DNA of 54,467 bases from Candidatus Baldrarchaeota archaeon (GCA_030587435.1 JAUQZC010000085.1:1-54467), one strand, 5' to 3'; positions 18,111 through 26,663 are shown, counted from the stretch's first letter. The notes: generated by a model from the sequence alone, not told the origin. Program-made: numbers and translations.

Positions 18111-18728
18111 TCAAGATAAATTTTCGTGCGTCACGTTTCTGTTAGCCTCGCTTTCGTGACATATTATAGTTGATATTATTTTCAGTAAGTCTTTCTTGTC
18201 AAGTAAGAAGTTTCTTGGTTTGTCGCACTTAAGCTTAACCCATAACAATCTTTTAGTATCATTACAGTAAATTGGAAATTCAGCATACAATTCTTCTTTT
18301 TCTTTTCTACTCAAAAACGGCTTAAATTTCTTACTCCATACTAAAAACTTAATACTATGTTCCCCTATATACATATTCCCCTCGTCCAATATTTTGACCT
18401 GTCTTTTCTTTATTTTCTCCATTTTCTCTAAGATATACTTAGTAGCCTTCTCAGCATTATAAAACATTTTCACATCAACACGAAACAAGTATCCCCTTTT
18501 ATCTCGCATATTTATCAATAACGTTCTTATAAACCCGTTACTTATCCATCTAAAATCGCCAGTTTTGTTCCATGAACCAAGTGAGCTGCATTCTGGAGGC
18601 TCATTAAGCGTTCTAAGCACCCAATTTTCTGGGAGATATATGAACATAAATACTCCAACGCCAAGCAACGGGTTTTTGGCAGCTAAACAATTTTCTACTA
18701 GTTTTTCATCTTCCAACCTACCAACCAA
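18111..18728 (-). CDS. Hypothetical protein
   Basis: A 205-residue soluble protein of unknown family. The N-terminal half contains GVGVFMFIYLPENWVL and several Cys and Trp residues; the C-terminal half is Lys-rich with two strand-like segments (HSIKFLVWSKKF, LLWVKLKC). It converges with the 17439-18098 gene with only 12 bases between stops. The start is a TTG preceded by AAGGGTTGG; a downstream TTG four codons in is possible. Residue composition supports a real protein. Confidence 0.55.
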   Translation of the reverse strand: MVGRLEDEKLVENCLAAKNPLLGVGVFMFIYLPENWVLRTLNEPPECSSLGSWNKTGDFRWISNGFIRTLLINMRDKRGYLFRVDVKMFYNAEKATKYILEKMEKIKKRQVKILDEGNMYIGEHSIKFLVWSKKFKPFLSRKEKEELYAEFPIYCNDTKRLLWVKLKCDKPRNFLLDKKDLLKIISTIICHESEANRNVTHENLS

Positions 18729-18812
18729 CCCTTAAACCCCTATTAAATTTTCAACTCAAACTTGTAATCCTTTAAAATCTACAAAGATATAAATATTATT
18801 AAATCTACAAAT

Positions 18813-19451
18813 TCATTGATTTTTCATTATTTTTTTAAGTTTTTTAAGATCCATTGGACTGTTTACATTAAAAAATGTAAACAAATTATGATCAAACTTT
18901 TTAATTATAAGAGTAGATACGTAAAGAATCTTATCTAGTCTTTCTAGTATAGCTCTCATATCGAACCTATGAGCAGCTAAAGAAGATTTTGCAGCATTAA
19001 ATGCCTTATCGGTCTCGTATATTGAGTGTAGAGGTTCTATGTACCCGTTAGGCCATCTAGGAACAACAGCATCATAGTTTTCACTCATAGAAATAAGTAG
19101 TTGAAGAACGTTACCATTAACTAGAGGATTATCGCATGGAAGAAGAAATGTATATTCAGATTCGGCATTTTCAAAGGCAGTTCTAGCACCAATAAGTGGG
19201 CATCGAATCTTACTTTCCTTATCGACAACAATCTTAACACCTTTAACGCTAAAATGCTCTAAATATCGTTCATATTCTTTTTTCTGTTTAATACTACTAG
19301 TAACTATTAAAATTTTGTTGGCATATGGTCTACAGGCTTCTAAAACCCAAAGAAACATAGGTTTTCCGCAAATATCCAATAATCCTTTATCTCTTCCTAG
19401 TCGAGAAGATTTACCGCCTGCAAGAATAGCAAAATCAACAGAATGCGTCAC
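18813..19451 (-). CDS. mobA: Molybdenum cofactor guanylyltransferase-like protein (MobA)
   Basis: A 212-residue nucleotidyltransferase. The N-terminal signature FAILAGGKSSRLGRDKGLL is the GTP/metal-binding loop of MobA, and PCDNPLV carries the metal-binding Asp. MobA attaches GMP to Mo-molybdopterin to form the bis-MGD cofactor, in the cytoplasm. I chose GTG 19451 because GGTGA lies five bases ahead and the protein then starts close to the strand, as in the family; an upstream start at 19505 would add 18 residues. Two moeA genes at 31.8-35.1 kb belong to the same pathway. Related MocA/CofC-type nucleotidyltransferases are the main alternative. Confidence 0.85.
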   Translation of the reverse strand: MTHSVDFAILAGGKSSRLGRDKGLLDICGKPMFLWVLEACRPYANKILIVTSSIKQKKEYERYLEHFSVKGVKIVVDKESKIRCPLIGARTAFENAESEYTFLLPCDNPLVNGNVLQLLISMSENYDAVVPRWPNGYIEPLHSIYETDKAFNAAKSSLAAHRFDMRAILERLDKILYVSTLIIKKFDHNLFTFFNVNSPMDLKKLKKIMKNQ

Positions 19452-19664
19452 GACGTTCACCAGTTCATGGTATGTTACTCGATTAACGTTAACTGTTACG
19501 AACATATGGTAGTTAAGACAATCTAGTTTGGAAATATAAGTTTAAATATTGCTGCATGACGTTAATGTTGGAGATGTTTATGAAACGGATTGGCAGATTG
19601 ACCAAACATAAAATTAAAGGTAGAATTGGTAGGTTAATTCAATTCAGATTGTGGGAGAAGAAAT

Positions 19665-20090
19665 ATGGTTGTATGGCTAAAACTAAAAATAAGAAGCAAG
19701 ATTAAAAATAACGAAGTTATAGTGAATGGATTAGTTAATTCTGGCTATGAAACCGAAAGTCCGGAAATTCTTGTCGATAGCAAAATTGCAAAAGAACTAG
19801 GGTACTATCCGAAATTTCCTAAGGAAACATCAATTGAAACATATACCATGGCTGGTAGTACTGAAATTAAACTCATTCATATCAAAAACGCTGTAACTGT
19901 TCAAGTATTGACTGAGGATAGACCTTCAAGTGAGGTATCTAGTGATTTAGTTATTTCGGAAAAAGAGAGCGATGTTCTAATAAGCGACAAACTGGCTAGC
20001 AAACTAAACATAGTTCTTTTAGATATTGGTGGAGGAATCTGGTGTTTTAAAGACGAGATAGGCAAAAAAGCGAGAAAATCAGCTACTTAA
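19665..20090 (+). CDS. Retropepsin-like (clan AA) fold protein with altered catalytic motif
   Basis: A 141-residue, strand-rich protein. The pattern VIVNGLVNSGYET...ILVDSKIAKELGY followed near the end by DVLISDKLASKLNIVLLDIGGGIWCF matches archaeal single-domain aspartic-protease-like proteins (strand - DTG loop - hydrophobic helix - final strand with a Gly-Trp turn). The expected Asp-Thr-Gly reads Asn-Ser-Gly at about residues 25-27, so protease activity is doubtful. ATG 19665 follows GGGAGAAG; a TATA-like TTTAAATATT lies at 19541. It probably stands alone. The fold is inferred by eye. Confidence 0.55.
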   Translation: MVVWLKLKIRSKIKNNEVIVNGLVNSGYETESPEILVDSKIAKELGYYPKFPKETSIETYTMAGSTEIKLIHIKNAVTVQVLTEDRPSSEVSSDLVISEKESDVLISDKLASKLNIVLLDIGGGIWCFKDEIGKKARKSAT

Positions 20091-20228
20091 TTAAGTGGTG
20101 TAAACATAGCCGAATGGATTTTTAAATTAAATAGAATCATAGAATTTAACCTAGCTCTTAGCTTAGAATCATTAAAATATTAAAAGTAAGTTAAGCGACA
20201 TGCAACATGTTCAAAGGGGTGGAGAAGA

Positions 20229-20339
20229 TTGATATCAAGTATTGAAATTAAGGGAGTGATAATTGTTCTTATAACACGATTAACTGAGGAAGAATTCCAA
20301 GAACTTAAGGAAAACCTACAGCAGTTTTCGCTTGTCTGA
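20229..20339 (+). CDS. Possible 36-residue small protein
   Basis: A TTG at 20229 preceded by GGTGGAGAAG opens a 36-residue frame (MISSIEIKGVIIVLITRLTE then a helical EEFQELKENLQQFSLV). The strong ribosome site and the strand-helix pattern are in favour; the short length and position between remnants are against. It could be a gene fragment. Confidence 0.25.
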   Translation: MISSIEIKGVIIVLITRLTEEEFQELKENLQQFSLV

Positions 20340-20381
20340 TTAGTTCAAATTCGAATACCTTTAATGCAAGAGTGTAATTAT

Positions 20382-20528
20382 TTAAATCTCTTCCTTGGTT
20401 AACGGTCCTCCCATAGTGTTTCTTTCGACTCTGCCAATACTTTTCAAAAGTTTTATGGCTTCTTCGGTATAAATGCCAAACAACCTTGAGGAAATGTATA
20501 TTTTATACTGTTCTCCCATTGAAACCAT
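20382..20528 (-). pseudogene. N-terminal fragment of a D-2-hydroxyacid dehydrogenase-like gene
   Basis: A 48-residue frame starting at ATG 20528 with its own ribosome site GGAGAAGAAT. The sequence (YKIYISSRLFGIYTEEAI, then LLKSIGRVERN, GGPLTKEEI) looks like the first strand-helix-strand of glyoxylate/phosphoglycerate-type dehydrogenases (K-V-Y-V-S-x-R-I ... A-L-x-L-L ... PLxEEEL). It stops at 20382, whereas the family is 310-330 residues; no NAD-binding part is found downstream. It begins 29 bases after the HAD gene on the same strand, so it may be the remnant of a second operon gene. Confidence 0.5.
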
Positions 20529-20557
20529 TATTCTTCTCCGTTTGGATGACACGTATT

Positions 20558-21307
20558 TTATACAATTTTAAATAGTATTGAAAAAGCTTCATCAATACTA
20601 TTCACTTCAAAATCTGGCTTAGCTTGAAGCCTTATTTGATCCAATGGTTCATCAGGATGCACAGATTTTTTTATCCATATGGCTTTCATTCCAAGTTTTT
20701 TAGCTCCATAAATGTCAGAATCTAATCTGTCTCCAACATGAATAGCACATCTAGGATCAACACCTAAACATTTTAAAGCAACATTAAATATTTGAGGCGA
20801 AGGCTTAGCCCAACCTACTTCAGAAGAAATAGCGATGCAATCGACAACCGTTTCTAACCCAGTTTTTCCAAGAATTTCTCTTAAAGAAGGCGGATAAACA
20901 AAATCTGAAACAATACCTATTTTTACCTTTTCCCTTAGTTTACTTATTTTTCCCAAGATTTCTGTTGAAAACTTAATTTCTGAAGCAAAAACTTTATAGA
21001 AAGCTTTTGTAGCATCTAAAATAATTGAACTATTAGGGTTGAAATCGTACCCGAAGCTTTTAAGAACATAAGAATAAAAATTTTCTCTTCTAGTGTCTTT
21101 TCCACTTAAAAATCTTTTTTCAAGAACCTTAGACCACTCTAAGAGACAAACCTTATAAAAACTATCAAAGGATCCTAAATTTAGCCCCTTAGATACAAAA
21201 ACTTCATATGATGCCCTATAACATTTTTTGACATCAAAAGTATCTTTAAATCCGATGAGAGTACCAAATACATCAAAAGTTACGGCAGAAACCCTGTCAC
21301 CAAACAT
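20558..21307 (-). CDS. HAD-superfamily hydrolase (subfamily IA)
   Basis: A 249-residue phosphatase-type protein. Motif I is FDVFGTL (Asp nucleophile plus a second aspartate position occupied by Phe-Gly context as in many subfamily members), motif II is GIVSDF, motif III Lys lies in GWAKPSPQIF, and motif IV is HVGDRLDSDI. The helical cap spans about residues 20-100. Substrate cannot be told from sequence; relatives include haloacid dehalogenase-like and sugar- or nucleotide-phosphate phosphatases. ATG is preceded by GGAAATG context only. It faces away from the DapA-family gene at 21531. Confidence 0.88.
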   Translation of the reverse strand: MFGDRVSAVTFDVFGTLIGFKDTFDVKKCYRASYEVFVSKGLNLGSFDSFYKVCLLEWSKVLEKRFLSGKDTRRENFYSYVLKSFGYDFNPNSSIILDATKAFYKVFASEIKFSTEILGKISKLREKVKIGIVSDFVYPPSLREILGKTGLETVVDCIAISSEVGWAKPSPQIFNVALKCLGVDPRCAIHVGDRLDSDIYGAKKLGMKAIWIKKSVHPDEPLDQIRLQAKPDFEVNSIDEAFSILFKIV

Positions 21308-21530
21308 TTCCTACACCCGTTCGTTAGTATAAGTAATAACTGAATCTGTTTTTAATAGATATCTTCTTAACTGTTTTAGTAGTAGTATTGGAAATTTTAC
21401 AACGCTATATACCGCAATTGCTTCTGAATGTAATTTTCACAAGTTAATTATGCACTACAAATATATAGATAATAATGTTTCCATGGTGAATACTGTAACC
21501 ATATATTAAAACTTGTTTGGAGCGATAAAA

Positions 21531-22430
21531 ATGAGTAAAAACAAAAATTTTCAAGGAATTATACCGCCAATGTTAACCTCTTTCACGAAAGATGGGGATC
21601 TTTACGAAGAAGGTATTAGAAACTGTGTAGATTTCCTAATAGAACATGGCGTTCACGGTTTTTGGGCACTTGGTAGCATTGGTATGGGTCCATACATGCG
21701 AATTGAAGAAAGAAAAAAGGCCGCTGAAATCATCATCGACCAAGTAAATGGAAGGATACCCATAATAGTGCATGTAGGTTCAACAGCAACAAGAGACTGC
21801 GTAGAACTAGCAAAACATGCACAGGAAGCAGGCGCCGATGCGGTTTCAATAGTCCCGCCTTACTATTTTCCACCAAACTTCGAAGAACTGAAAGAACATT
21901 ATTCATTTATAGTTGAAAAAATCGATATACCAGTGATTATATATAATAATCCATCTGTTTGTGGATTTAATATAACTCCACAGCAAGTAGCTGAATTAGC
22001 TAAAATAAAAGGAATTATCGGCATTAAAGACACAACATCGGATCTGACGCATTTCTATGGGTGTATTAAATACTGTAGAGAGGTAAAAAAGGACTTTACT
22101 CTCTTATATGCCAATAGCAAATTGGCAACATTAGGACTAATCATTGGAGCCCATGGGGTCATACCAGGGCTTGCAAACGTCTTGCCAGAACTCTATGTAA
22201 AAATCTACGAGAATGTTATTCAAAATAAATTCAAAGAGGCATTAGAAATTCAACAAAAAATAATAAGTGTTGAATCAGTTTTTAGACAGCCTAGAATAAC
22301 AGCACTATTTGAAGCATTGAAAATAAGAGGATGCAACGTAGGGTTTCCAAGACGCCCTCTGTTCCCAGAAGCTAGCGAAGACACAAGACAAAAAATAAAA
22401 ACCGCACTTAAAGCACTTAATCTCATATAA
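21531..22430 (+). CDS. DapA/NanA-family aldolase (dihydrodipicolinate synthase-like)
   Basis: A 299-residue TIM-barrel class I aldolase. Schiff-base Lys is in GIIGIKDTTSD and the catalytic Tyr is in IIYNNPS. The phosphate/carboxylate-binding loop, GTTGE in DapA and GSTGE in NanA, reads GSIGMGP here, so the substrate is probably not that of classical DapA; sugar-acid (2-keto-3-deoxy) or other pyruvate-forming aldol substrates are possible. I chose ATG 21531, which has GGAGCGATAAAA in front, over a TTG 18 bases upstream. A ROK sugar kinase gene lies convergently just downstream, which suits a carbohydrate role, but this is inference. Confidence 0.85.
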   Translation: MSKNKNFQGIIPPMLTSFTKDGDLYEEGIRNCVDFLIEHGVHGFWALGSIGMGPYMRIEERKKAAEIIIDQVNGRIPIIVHVGSTATRDCVELAKHAQEAGADAVSIVPPYYFPPNFEELKEHYSFIVEKIDIPVIIYNNPSVCGFNITPQQVAELAKIKGIIGIKDTTSDLTHFYGCIKYCREVKKDFTLLYANSKLATLGLIIGAHGVIPGLANVLPELYVKIYENVIQNKFKEALEIQQKIISVESVFRQPRITALFEALKIRGCNVGFPRRPLFPEASEDTRQKIKTALKALNLI

Positions 22431-22515
22431 TCTTAATCCTAACTATCTAAGTCATAGTAAATAACTTATCCATAAGTTTCACTAGATCGATAACTGGTAT
22501 TTTTAAAGCTTCTCT

Positions 22516-23508
22516 CTAATCAATGTTACCACGATAAACTTGAAAAGGATTTAAAGCTAATGCAATTGCCCCATAAAGGACAATATCACCACCCAATGGG
22601 GTAAGTGAAATTTCAGGTATTTTATTAACTGCATATCTCTTAACGTTTCTTTTTATTGGATCTAAGATAAGTCTCGGATTATTTAATGCAATGGATCCTC
22701 CTACAGTAATTAATGAAGGATCATAAACATTTATGACATTGGCAAAGCCGATAGCATTTAACTTACCTACTTCCGAAACAATGTGCAAAGATATTTCATC
22801 ACCTTCATTAGCCGCTCTAAAAATAACCTCCGTAGTTAAGTCAGACAAATTTCCTCTTATCAACTTGAAAAGTAAACTTTCTTCTTTTTTCCTTTTATCT
22901 ATTTCATCTAATATTAGTTTCGCAAAGTTTGGGATATTTGCCCCTCCACAGTAGGCTTCCCAATGGCCGCGTTTTCCACAACCACATTTTAAGCGCCCCT
23001 CAAAATCGATCACCATGTGCCCTATTTCAACAGCATTGCCATCCTTACCAAGCAGCAAATGGCCATTAACGTACGCACCGCCACCAATTCCAGTACTCAA
23101 AGTCACATAAACAAGATTATCTAAATCTTTACCTGCACCAAACCTATGTTCACCGATAACTGCAGCAGTACAATCATTTACAAGATAAACTGGAACATTT
23201 AGCTTGGAGGAAATAGGTTCAACTAAAGGAACGTTTTCGAAAGGTAAATTGGCAGGCTTAACAATAACTCCCCTCTTCATATCTAATGGACCAATGGAAC
23301 CTATACCGACAGCAGAAATACTCGTAACTCCAGTCTTTTCAATCAGTTTGAAAACCATATTCAAAATTTGTTCACTTATTTTCTCCCCGTTTTCCCCTCT
23401 GTAGGTCTTTTCAGACAGTTTCCCCAAAATGTTCCCATTTTCATCGCTTAATGCAACTCTAACCCAAGTAGCACCCAAATCAACACCTACAACAAACTTG
23501 TTACTCAT
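22516..23508 (-). CDS. ROK-family sugar kinase (glucokinase-like)
   Basis: A 330-residue ATP-dependent hexokinase-type protein. The phosphate-1 loop is VGVDLGATWVRVAL, the ROK signature region includes STGIGGGAYVNG and EIGHMVIDFEG, and the zinc motif is CGCGKRGHWEAYCGG (C-x-C-G-x2-G-H...C, about residues 155-169). A C-terminal GGSIALNN loop contributes to the adenosine site. It phosphorylates glucose or a related hexose or amino sugar in the cytoplasm. No DNA-binding domain is present, so it is a kinase rather than a NagC-type repressor. ATG 23508 is preceded by weak AATGTGATG. Confidence 0.9.
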   Translation of the reverse strand: MSNKFVVGVDLGATWVRVALSDENGNILGKLSEKTYRGENGEKISEQILNMVFKLIEKTGVTSISAVGIGSIGPLDMKRGVIVKPANLPFENVPLVEPISSKLNVPVYLVNDCTAAVIGEHRFGAGKDLDNLVYVTLSTGIGGGAYVNGHLLLGKDGNAVEIGHMVIDFEGRLKCGCGKRGHWEAYCGGANIPNFAKLILDEIDKRKKEESLLFKLIRGNLSDLTTEVIFRAANEGDEISLHIVSEVGKLNAIGFANVINVYDPSLITVGGSIALNNPRLILDPIKRNVKRYAVNKIPEISLTPLGGDIVLYGAIALALNPFQVYRGNID

Positions 23509-23705
23509 TTTACATCACATTACCTTAATTTAGCTTGTTTATTACGTTGAATTAACTATTATGTTAAGTGTTTCATGAAATTTTTGCTGCAATTGGAATC
23601 GACCGTGCTTAGTTGGTTAGAATTAACAACATGTTGAAACTGATTTTAATAATATTTAAAGAAGGTTATAATCTGGTAAGGATAACCTTAAGAGAGTGAA
23701 GTGTA

Positions 23706-24011
23706 ATGTGCCCCATTAAGATAACCATCGTTGTAAATGAAGGGTTATGGGATAGGTTTAAGGAATTCGTATTCCAAAGATATGGAAGTTATAGGGAGCT
23801 AAGTGAAGCTATTGAAGAATCCATTAAAATCATGGAGCCTATCGGGTTAATGATGAAGTTTGTTAAGTTAATGGGTATATCTGATGCTTTTCCTTCTTCC
23901 TGTGAAATTGTAGAGAGGAGGTCATCAATTGATACGTCAGCTGGTCAGGTTGTGAGGGAGATGCGAAATGGACGTGAAGAGCGTTTATTTGGATTCAAGC
24001 GCGATAGTTAA
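23706..24011 (+). CDS. Putative VapB-type antitoxin of a broken toxin-antitoxin pair
   Basis: A 101-residue protein with an N-terminal strand (IKITIVVNEGLWDRFKEFV) and helix (YRELSEAIEESIKI) that fit a ribbon-helix-helix DNA-binding antitoxin; the C-terminal part is basic and flexible. Its 3' end overlaps by 44 bases a short frame beginning with a PIN-domain N-terminus, the normal VapBC arrangement. It may still repress its own promoter although its toxin is damaged. ATG 23706 follows GAGAGTGAAG. Family call rests on pattern and neighbour. Confidence 0.6.
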   Translation: MCPIKITIVVNEGLWDRFKEFVFQRYGSYRELSEAIEESIKIMEPIGLMMKFVKLMGISDAFPSSCEIVERRSSIDTSAGQVVREMRNGREERLFGFKRDS

Positions 24012-24111
24012 GCGGTATGTTGCAGATGGAATGCTTGTTGAAGCCGTCTCTAAACGTTGTCTTTTCTTAAACGTGGAAAATTCAAGAAAAATATACGAAA
24101 CTCTACCTTAA
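23968..24111 (+). pseudogene. VapC PIN-domain toxin with large internal deletion
   Basis: A 47-residue frame from ATG 23968 (ribosome site GAGGGAG) begins MDVKSVYLDSSAIVKRYV, the canonical first strand of VapC with the first catalytic Asp, but then passes directly into LVEAVSKRCLFLNVEN, which resembles the last helix and strand of the same fold. About 80-90 middle residues, including the other acidic catalytic positions, are absent. An in-frame internal deletion is the simplest explanation. The product cannot be an active ribonuclease. Confidence 0.7.
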
Positions 24112-24186
24112 AACCGTGAAATAACATCACAGTATATTTTGTACTGCCAAAATAGTGTCGACATTTAATTTGAAATCGATAGTGAT

Positions 24187-24846
24187 GTGGTGAAATTGAA
24201 AGTTAGAGCTGTTATATTTGATATTGATGGTACATTAATAGATTCGTTAGATGTAATAGCTGAATCGCTAGTTGAAGCTGCAAAAGAAATGGGATACAAC
24301 ATTGAGAGCAAAGATGTGAAGAAGCTAATTGGGATACCTGGGAAAGAAATTGTAAAACAACTTCTAAAAGTGTCTGATTCACAGCAAATTAAAGAAATTT
24401 TGGGGAAGTGGGAGGAAAATCAGAGGAAAATCTATGCTAAAAGAGTAAAATTGTACCCTAAGGTCAAAGAAACATTAGAATATTTAAAAAGTAGAGGATT
24501 TAAACTTGCAACGGCCACTTCACTAACTTCGGATAAAGCGAAAGAAATACTTCGAATGTTTAGCATTGAAAAATACTTTGATACTTGTGTTGCAGCAGAT
24601 GATGTTAAAGAAGGAAAGCCAAGTCCCGACGTATTTTTAGAAGCTGCAAGACGCTTAAATGTGAAAACTGAGGAATGTGTCGTGGTAGGGGACACAGAAT
24701 ACGATATACTTGCAGCAAAAGCAGCAAAAATGAAAATCATAATATTTAATCCTCAAAAACAAAAATTGGAAACAATAAAAACAAAGCCAGACTTTATTAT
24801 GCATTCATTTCAAGAACTAAAAACACTACTTACTAAGGATATCTAA
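24187..24846 (+). CDS. HAD-superfamily phosphatase, phosphoglycolate-phosphatase-like
   Basis: A 219-residue HAD-IA enzyme. Motif I is FDIDGTLIDS (catalytic Asp pair), motif II is ATATSLTSDKA, motif III Lys is in EGKPSPDVF, and motif IV is VVGDTEYDI. A four-helix cap covers about residues 20-85. It resembles Gph/PgmB-type phosphatases acting on small phosphorylated metabolites; the substrate is undetermined. Start is GTG 24187 (GTG GTG AAA TTG); a TTG at 24196 is possible. It follows the broken VapBC locus and is not obviously in an operon. Confidence 0.88.
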   Translation: MVKLKVRAVIFDIDGTLIDSLDVIAESLVEAAKEMGYNIESKDVKKLIGIPGKEIVKQLLKVSDSQQIKEILGKWEENQRKIYAKRVKLYPKVKETLEYLKSRGFKLATATSLTSDKAKEILRMFSIEKYFDTCVAADDVKEGKPSPDVFLEAARRLNVKTEECVVVGDTEYDILAAKAAKMKIIIFNPQKQKLETIKTKPDFIMHSFQELKTLLTKDI

Positions 24847-25400
24847 GCTGATAGGGTGTTAGGGTAACATTTATGCATATTTTACAAAATGAAGGTCGTT
24901 GTCAATTTATTTTGGTGCTTCTACGCTTTATGTGGGAAAATTATGCAGGTTGAAATTTTAGGATAAATATAGATTTGAGAGACAGACATCGACTCTCTGA
25001 GTCTACTTTTCCTAGGTATCGCTAGTGCTTAACGGCATAGCTCTACTACTGATACCCGGTAAACTAGAAGGTTCAGCATTTCTAGGGATAGCTAGGAGCG
25101 CTTGAACATGGTGGCACACATATTTACAAGTATCCTACTAATAGGATTCGGAATAATCCACCTATACTTGAACATTGAAAAGATATCTAGGATTATCAAG
25201 AACAAGAAAATAATTTTCGCTAACGTTTTTACATGCAGTTCTATCAGTTTAATACAAGTAAATTCGTTATGAGATATTAATACTAAACTAAAGGAACGCC
25301 AAAATACGTCATAATAAATTCTTGTTTGTGATTTAAGCAAGATAATTATGTAATGCAGTAATGCGTGGATAAGTTGTTCCTAAATAGAATAAATAGGCTA
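24847..25400. other. Region of decayed coding sequence
   Basis: About 550 bases between two intact genes. It contains the degenerate membrane-protein segment described at 24990-25272; the rest (24847-24985 and 25273-25400) shows no convincing gene, repeat or RNA. Confidence 0.4.
24990..25272 (+). pseudogene. Degenerate small membrane-protein gene (or a 54-residue ORF)
   Basis: Three overlapping hydrophobic fragments follow each other: SLLFLGIASA then stop at 25030; VLNGIALLLIPGKLEGSAF to a stop at 25103 in another frame; and MVAHIFTSILLIGFGIIHLY onward (25108-25272) back in the first frame. Joined, they read as one plausible membrane protein, so a pair of indels seems to have broken it. Alternatively 25108-25272 is a genuine 54-residue membrane protein, since AGGAG lies eight bases before its ATG. 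Confidence 0.4.
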
Positions 25401-26663
25401 CTAAGATATGTTGTTAAATGGTTTAAGATTTCCATTTCTTTTCTTTAACTTTTCCACTAGTTGTTCTGCCGTCATACTTTCTATTTTCTTATCTTTGATT
25501 GTATTTCCCGCAACAACTATCTTCCTGCAGTCAAAATCTTCAACTTTTTCTAAAAATTTATTAACTTCTTTTGTGGTGATGTTTCCCATTTTTACTTCTA
25601 CAACAGCTTCTACTTGTTTTCCTCTCGTTAATATTCCATCTATTTCTGGGTAAAAACTCTTTACCACTTCACAGCCATAGATTTCCGCGAGAAGTTCCAC
25701 AACGAAGTTTTCATAATAGAAAGGTATTTTACCCATAGCCTTTGAAATTAATGTGTCAATTGGAATATCTAGCTCGGAAAAACCTGTCTTTAAATCTAAA
25801 TAATAGTAAAGGTCTACTATTGGCGAATCTATAAAGTAAAAGTAAGCTTTTTTCCCGAAAATTTTAACTCTCTTAAGCAAGTTCATTTCTACAAGATTTT
25901 TCAAATATTTTTTAACATCTTGAGATTTTAGATGCTCACCAAGCATTCCCGAAATAAAACTAGCTACCTCTGACGGTTTCTTATTCCCTGCGGCAACTGC
26001 CTTAATTATTGCTTCATATCGTTTTGTTAACTCTCTTTCTTCCTCAGTAAAAATTTCACCTATTAACGACCTAACAACAACTCTAATCTTTGGAAGTACT
26101 TTCCTAAGAAAAGATTCCAAGTTATCATTTGGAGCTAATTCCTCAAGAATGATGGGATCTCGTGCAAACATAGATAACAGTAAACATTCTTTGTCACTAT
26201 AGTATTTTGAAAGGGAAAAAATAATATCTCTAGGTTTTATTAACCCCAATCTAAAGGGATATACGATGCCTAACAGAGGGCTTTCCGTACTTAAAATTTT
26301 ATTAACGAAACTTAGGCTTGAGCCCACTAATATTATTTGAGACTTAGCAAAACTTTTTGAGAAATGAAGGAAGTCCAAGAAGCTTTGTGGCAATCTCTGA
26401 AACTCATCGATGACTATAGTTTTTCTCTCTTCTATATCCCTTTTTATCCTATCAAAGAAAATATCGTATGAAAGCAGTTCGAGATCTTTATTATATGAAA
26501 ACACTTCCAAAGACCTAGAAATAAAATAATAAGAATCATATCTTAGAAATTTTCTGACAAGAAAAGTTTTTCCGGTTTTTCTCCGCCCATAAATAAGTAT
26601 CCAACCAGTTACTTCCCGCAGTTTTTCAACTTCTGATCTGGGAACTATAAGTCCCATACCCAT
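25401..26663 (-). CDS. Archaeal ATPase_2-type P-loop ATPase with DUF234-like C-terminus
   Basis: A 420-residue protein. Walker A is GRRKTGKT (26-33), Walker B is TIVIDEFQRLP, and a sensor strand reads QIILVGSSLSF. A winged-helix region (about 205-265) is followed by a C-terminal segment with EAVVEVKMGNITTKEV, resembling the PD-(D/E)xK nuclease-like DUF234 part. This family of archaeal STAND/AAA-like ATPases is common, highly duplicated and of uncertain role, often near mobile or defence genes. ATG 26663 has GGTGGGACTT before it; GTG 26672 is an alternative. A GGGACTTATGGGTATGGGACTTAT-like duplication surrounds the start. Confidence 0.85.
   Translation of the reverse strand: MGMGLIVPRSEVEKLREVTGWILIYGRRKTGKTFLVRKFLRYDSYYFISRSLEVFSYNKDLELLSYDIFFDRIKRDIEERKTIVIDEFQRLPQSFLDFLHFSKSFAKSQIILVGSSLSFVNKILSTESPLLGIVYPFRLGLIKPRDIIFSLSKYYSDKECLLLSMFARDPIILEELAPNDNLESFLRKVLPKIRVVVRSLIGEIFTEEERELTKRYEAIIKAVAAGNKKPSEVASFISGMLGEHLKSQDVKKYLKNLVEMNLLKRVKIFGKKAYFYFIDSPIVDLYYYLDLKTGFSELDIPIDTLISKAMGKIPFYYENFVVELLAEIYGCEVVKSFYPEIDGILTRGKQVEAVVEVKMGNITTKEVNKFLEKVEDFDCRKIVVAGNTIKDKKIESMTAEQLVEKLKKRNGNLKPFNNIS

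Noticed and set aside
19565..19705. 46-codon basic frame (MLEMFMKRIGRLTKHKIKGR...) overlapping the start of the 19665 gene in another frame
   Set aside because: GGAGATG precedes an in-frame ATG, but the composition (mostly Lys/Arg) and overlap with a better-supported gene make it more likely part of the untranslated leader.
20335..20360. GTTCAAATTC, resembling a tRNA T-arm
   Set aside because: No acceptor stem, D-arm or anticodon arm can be paired around it.
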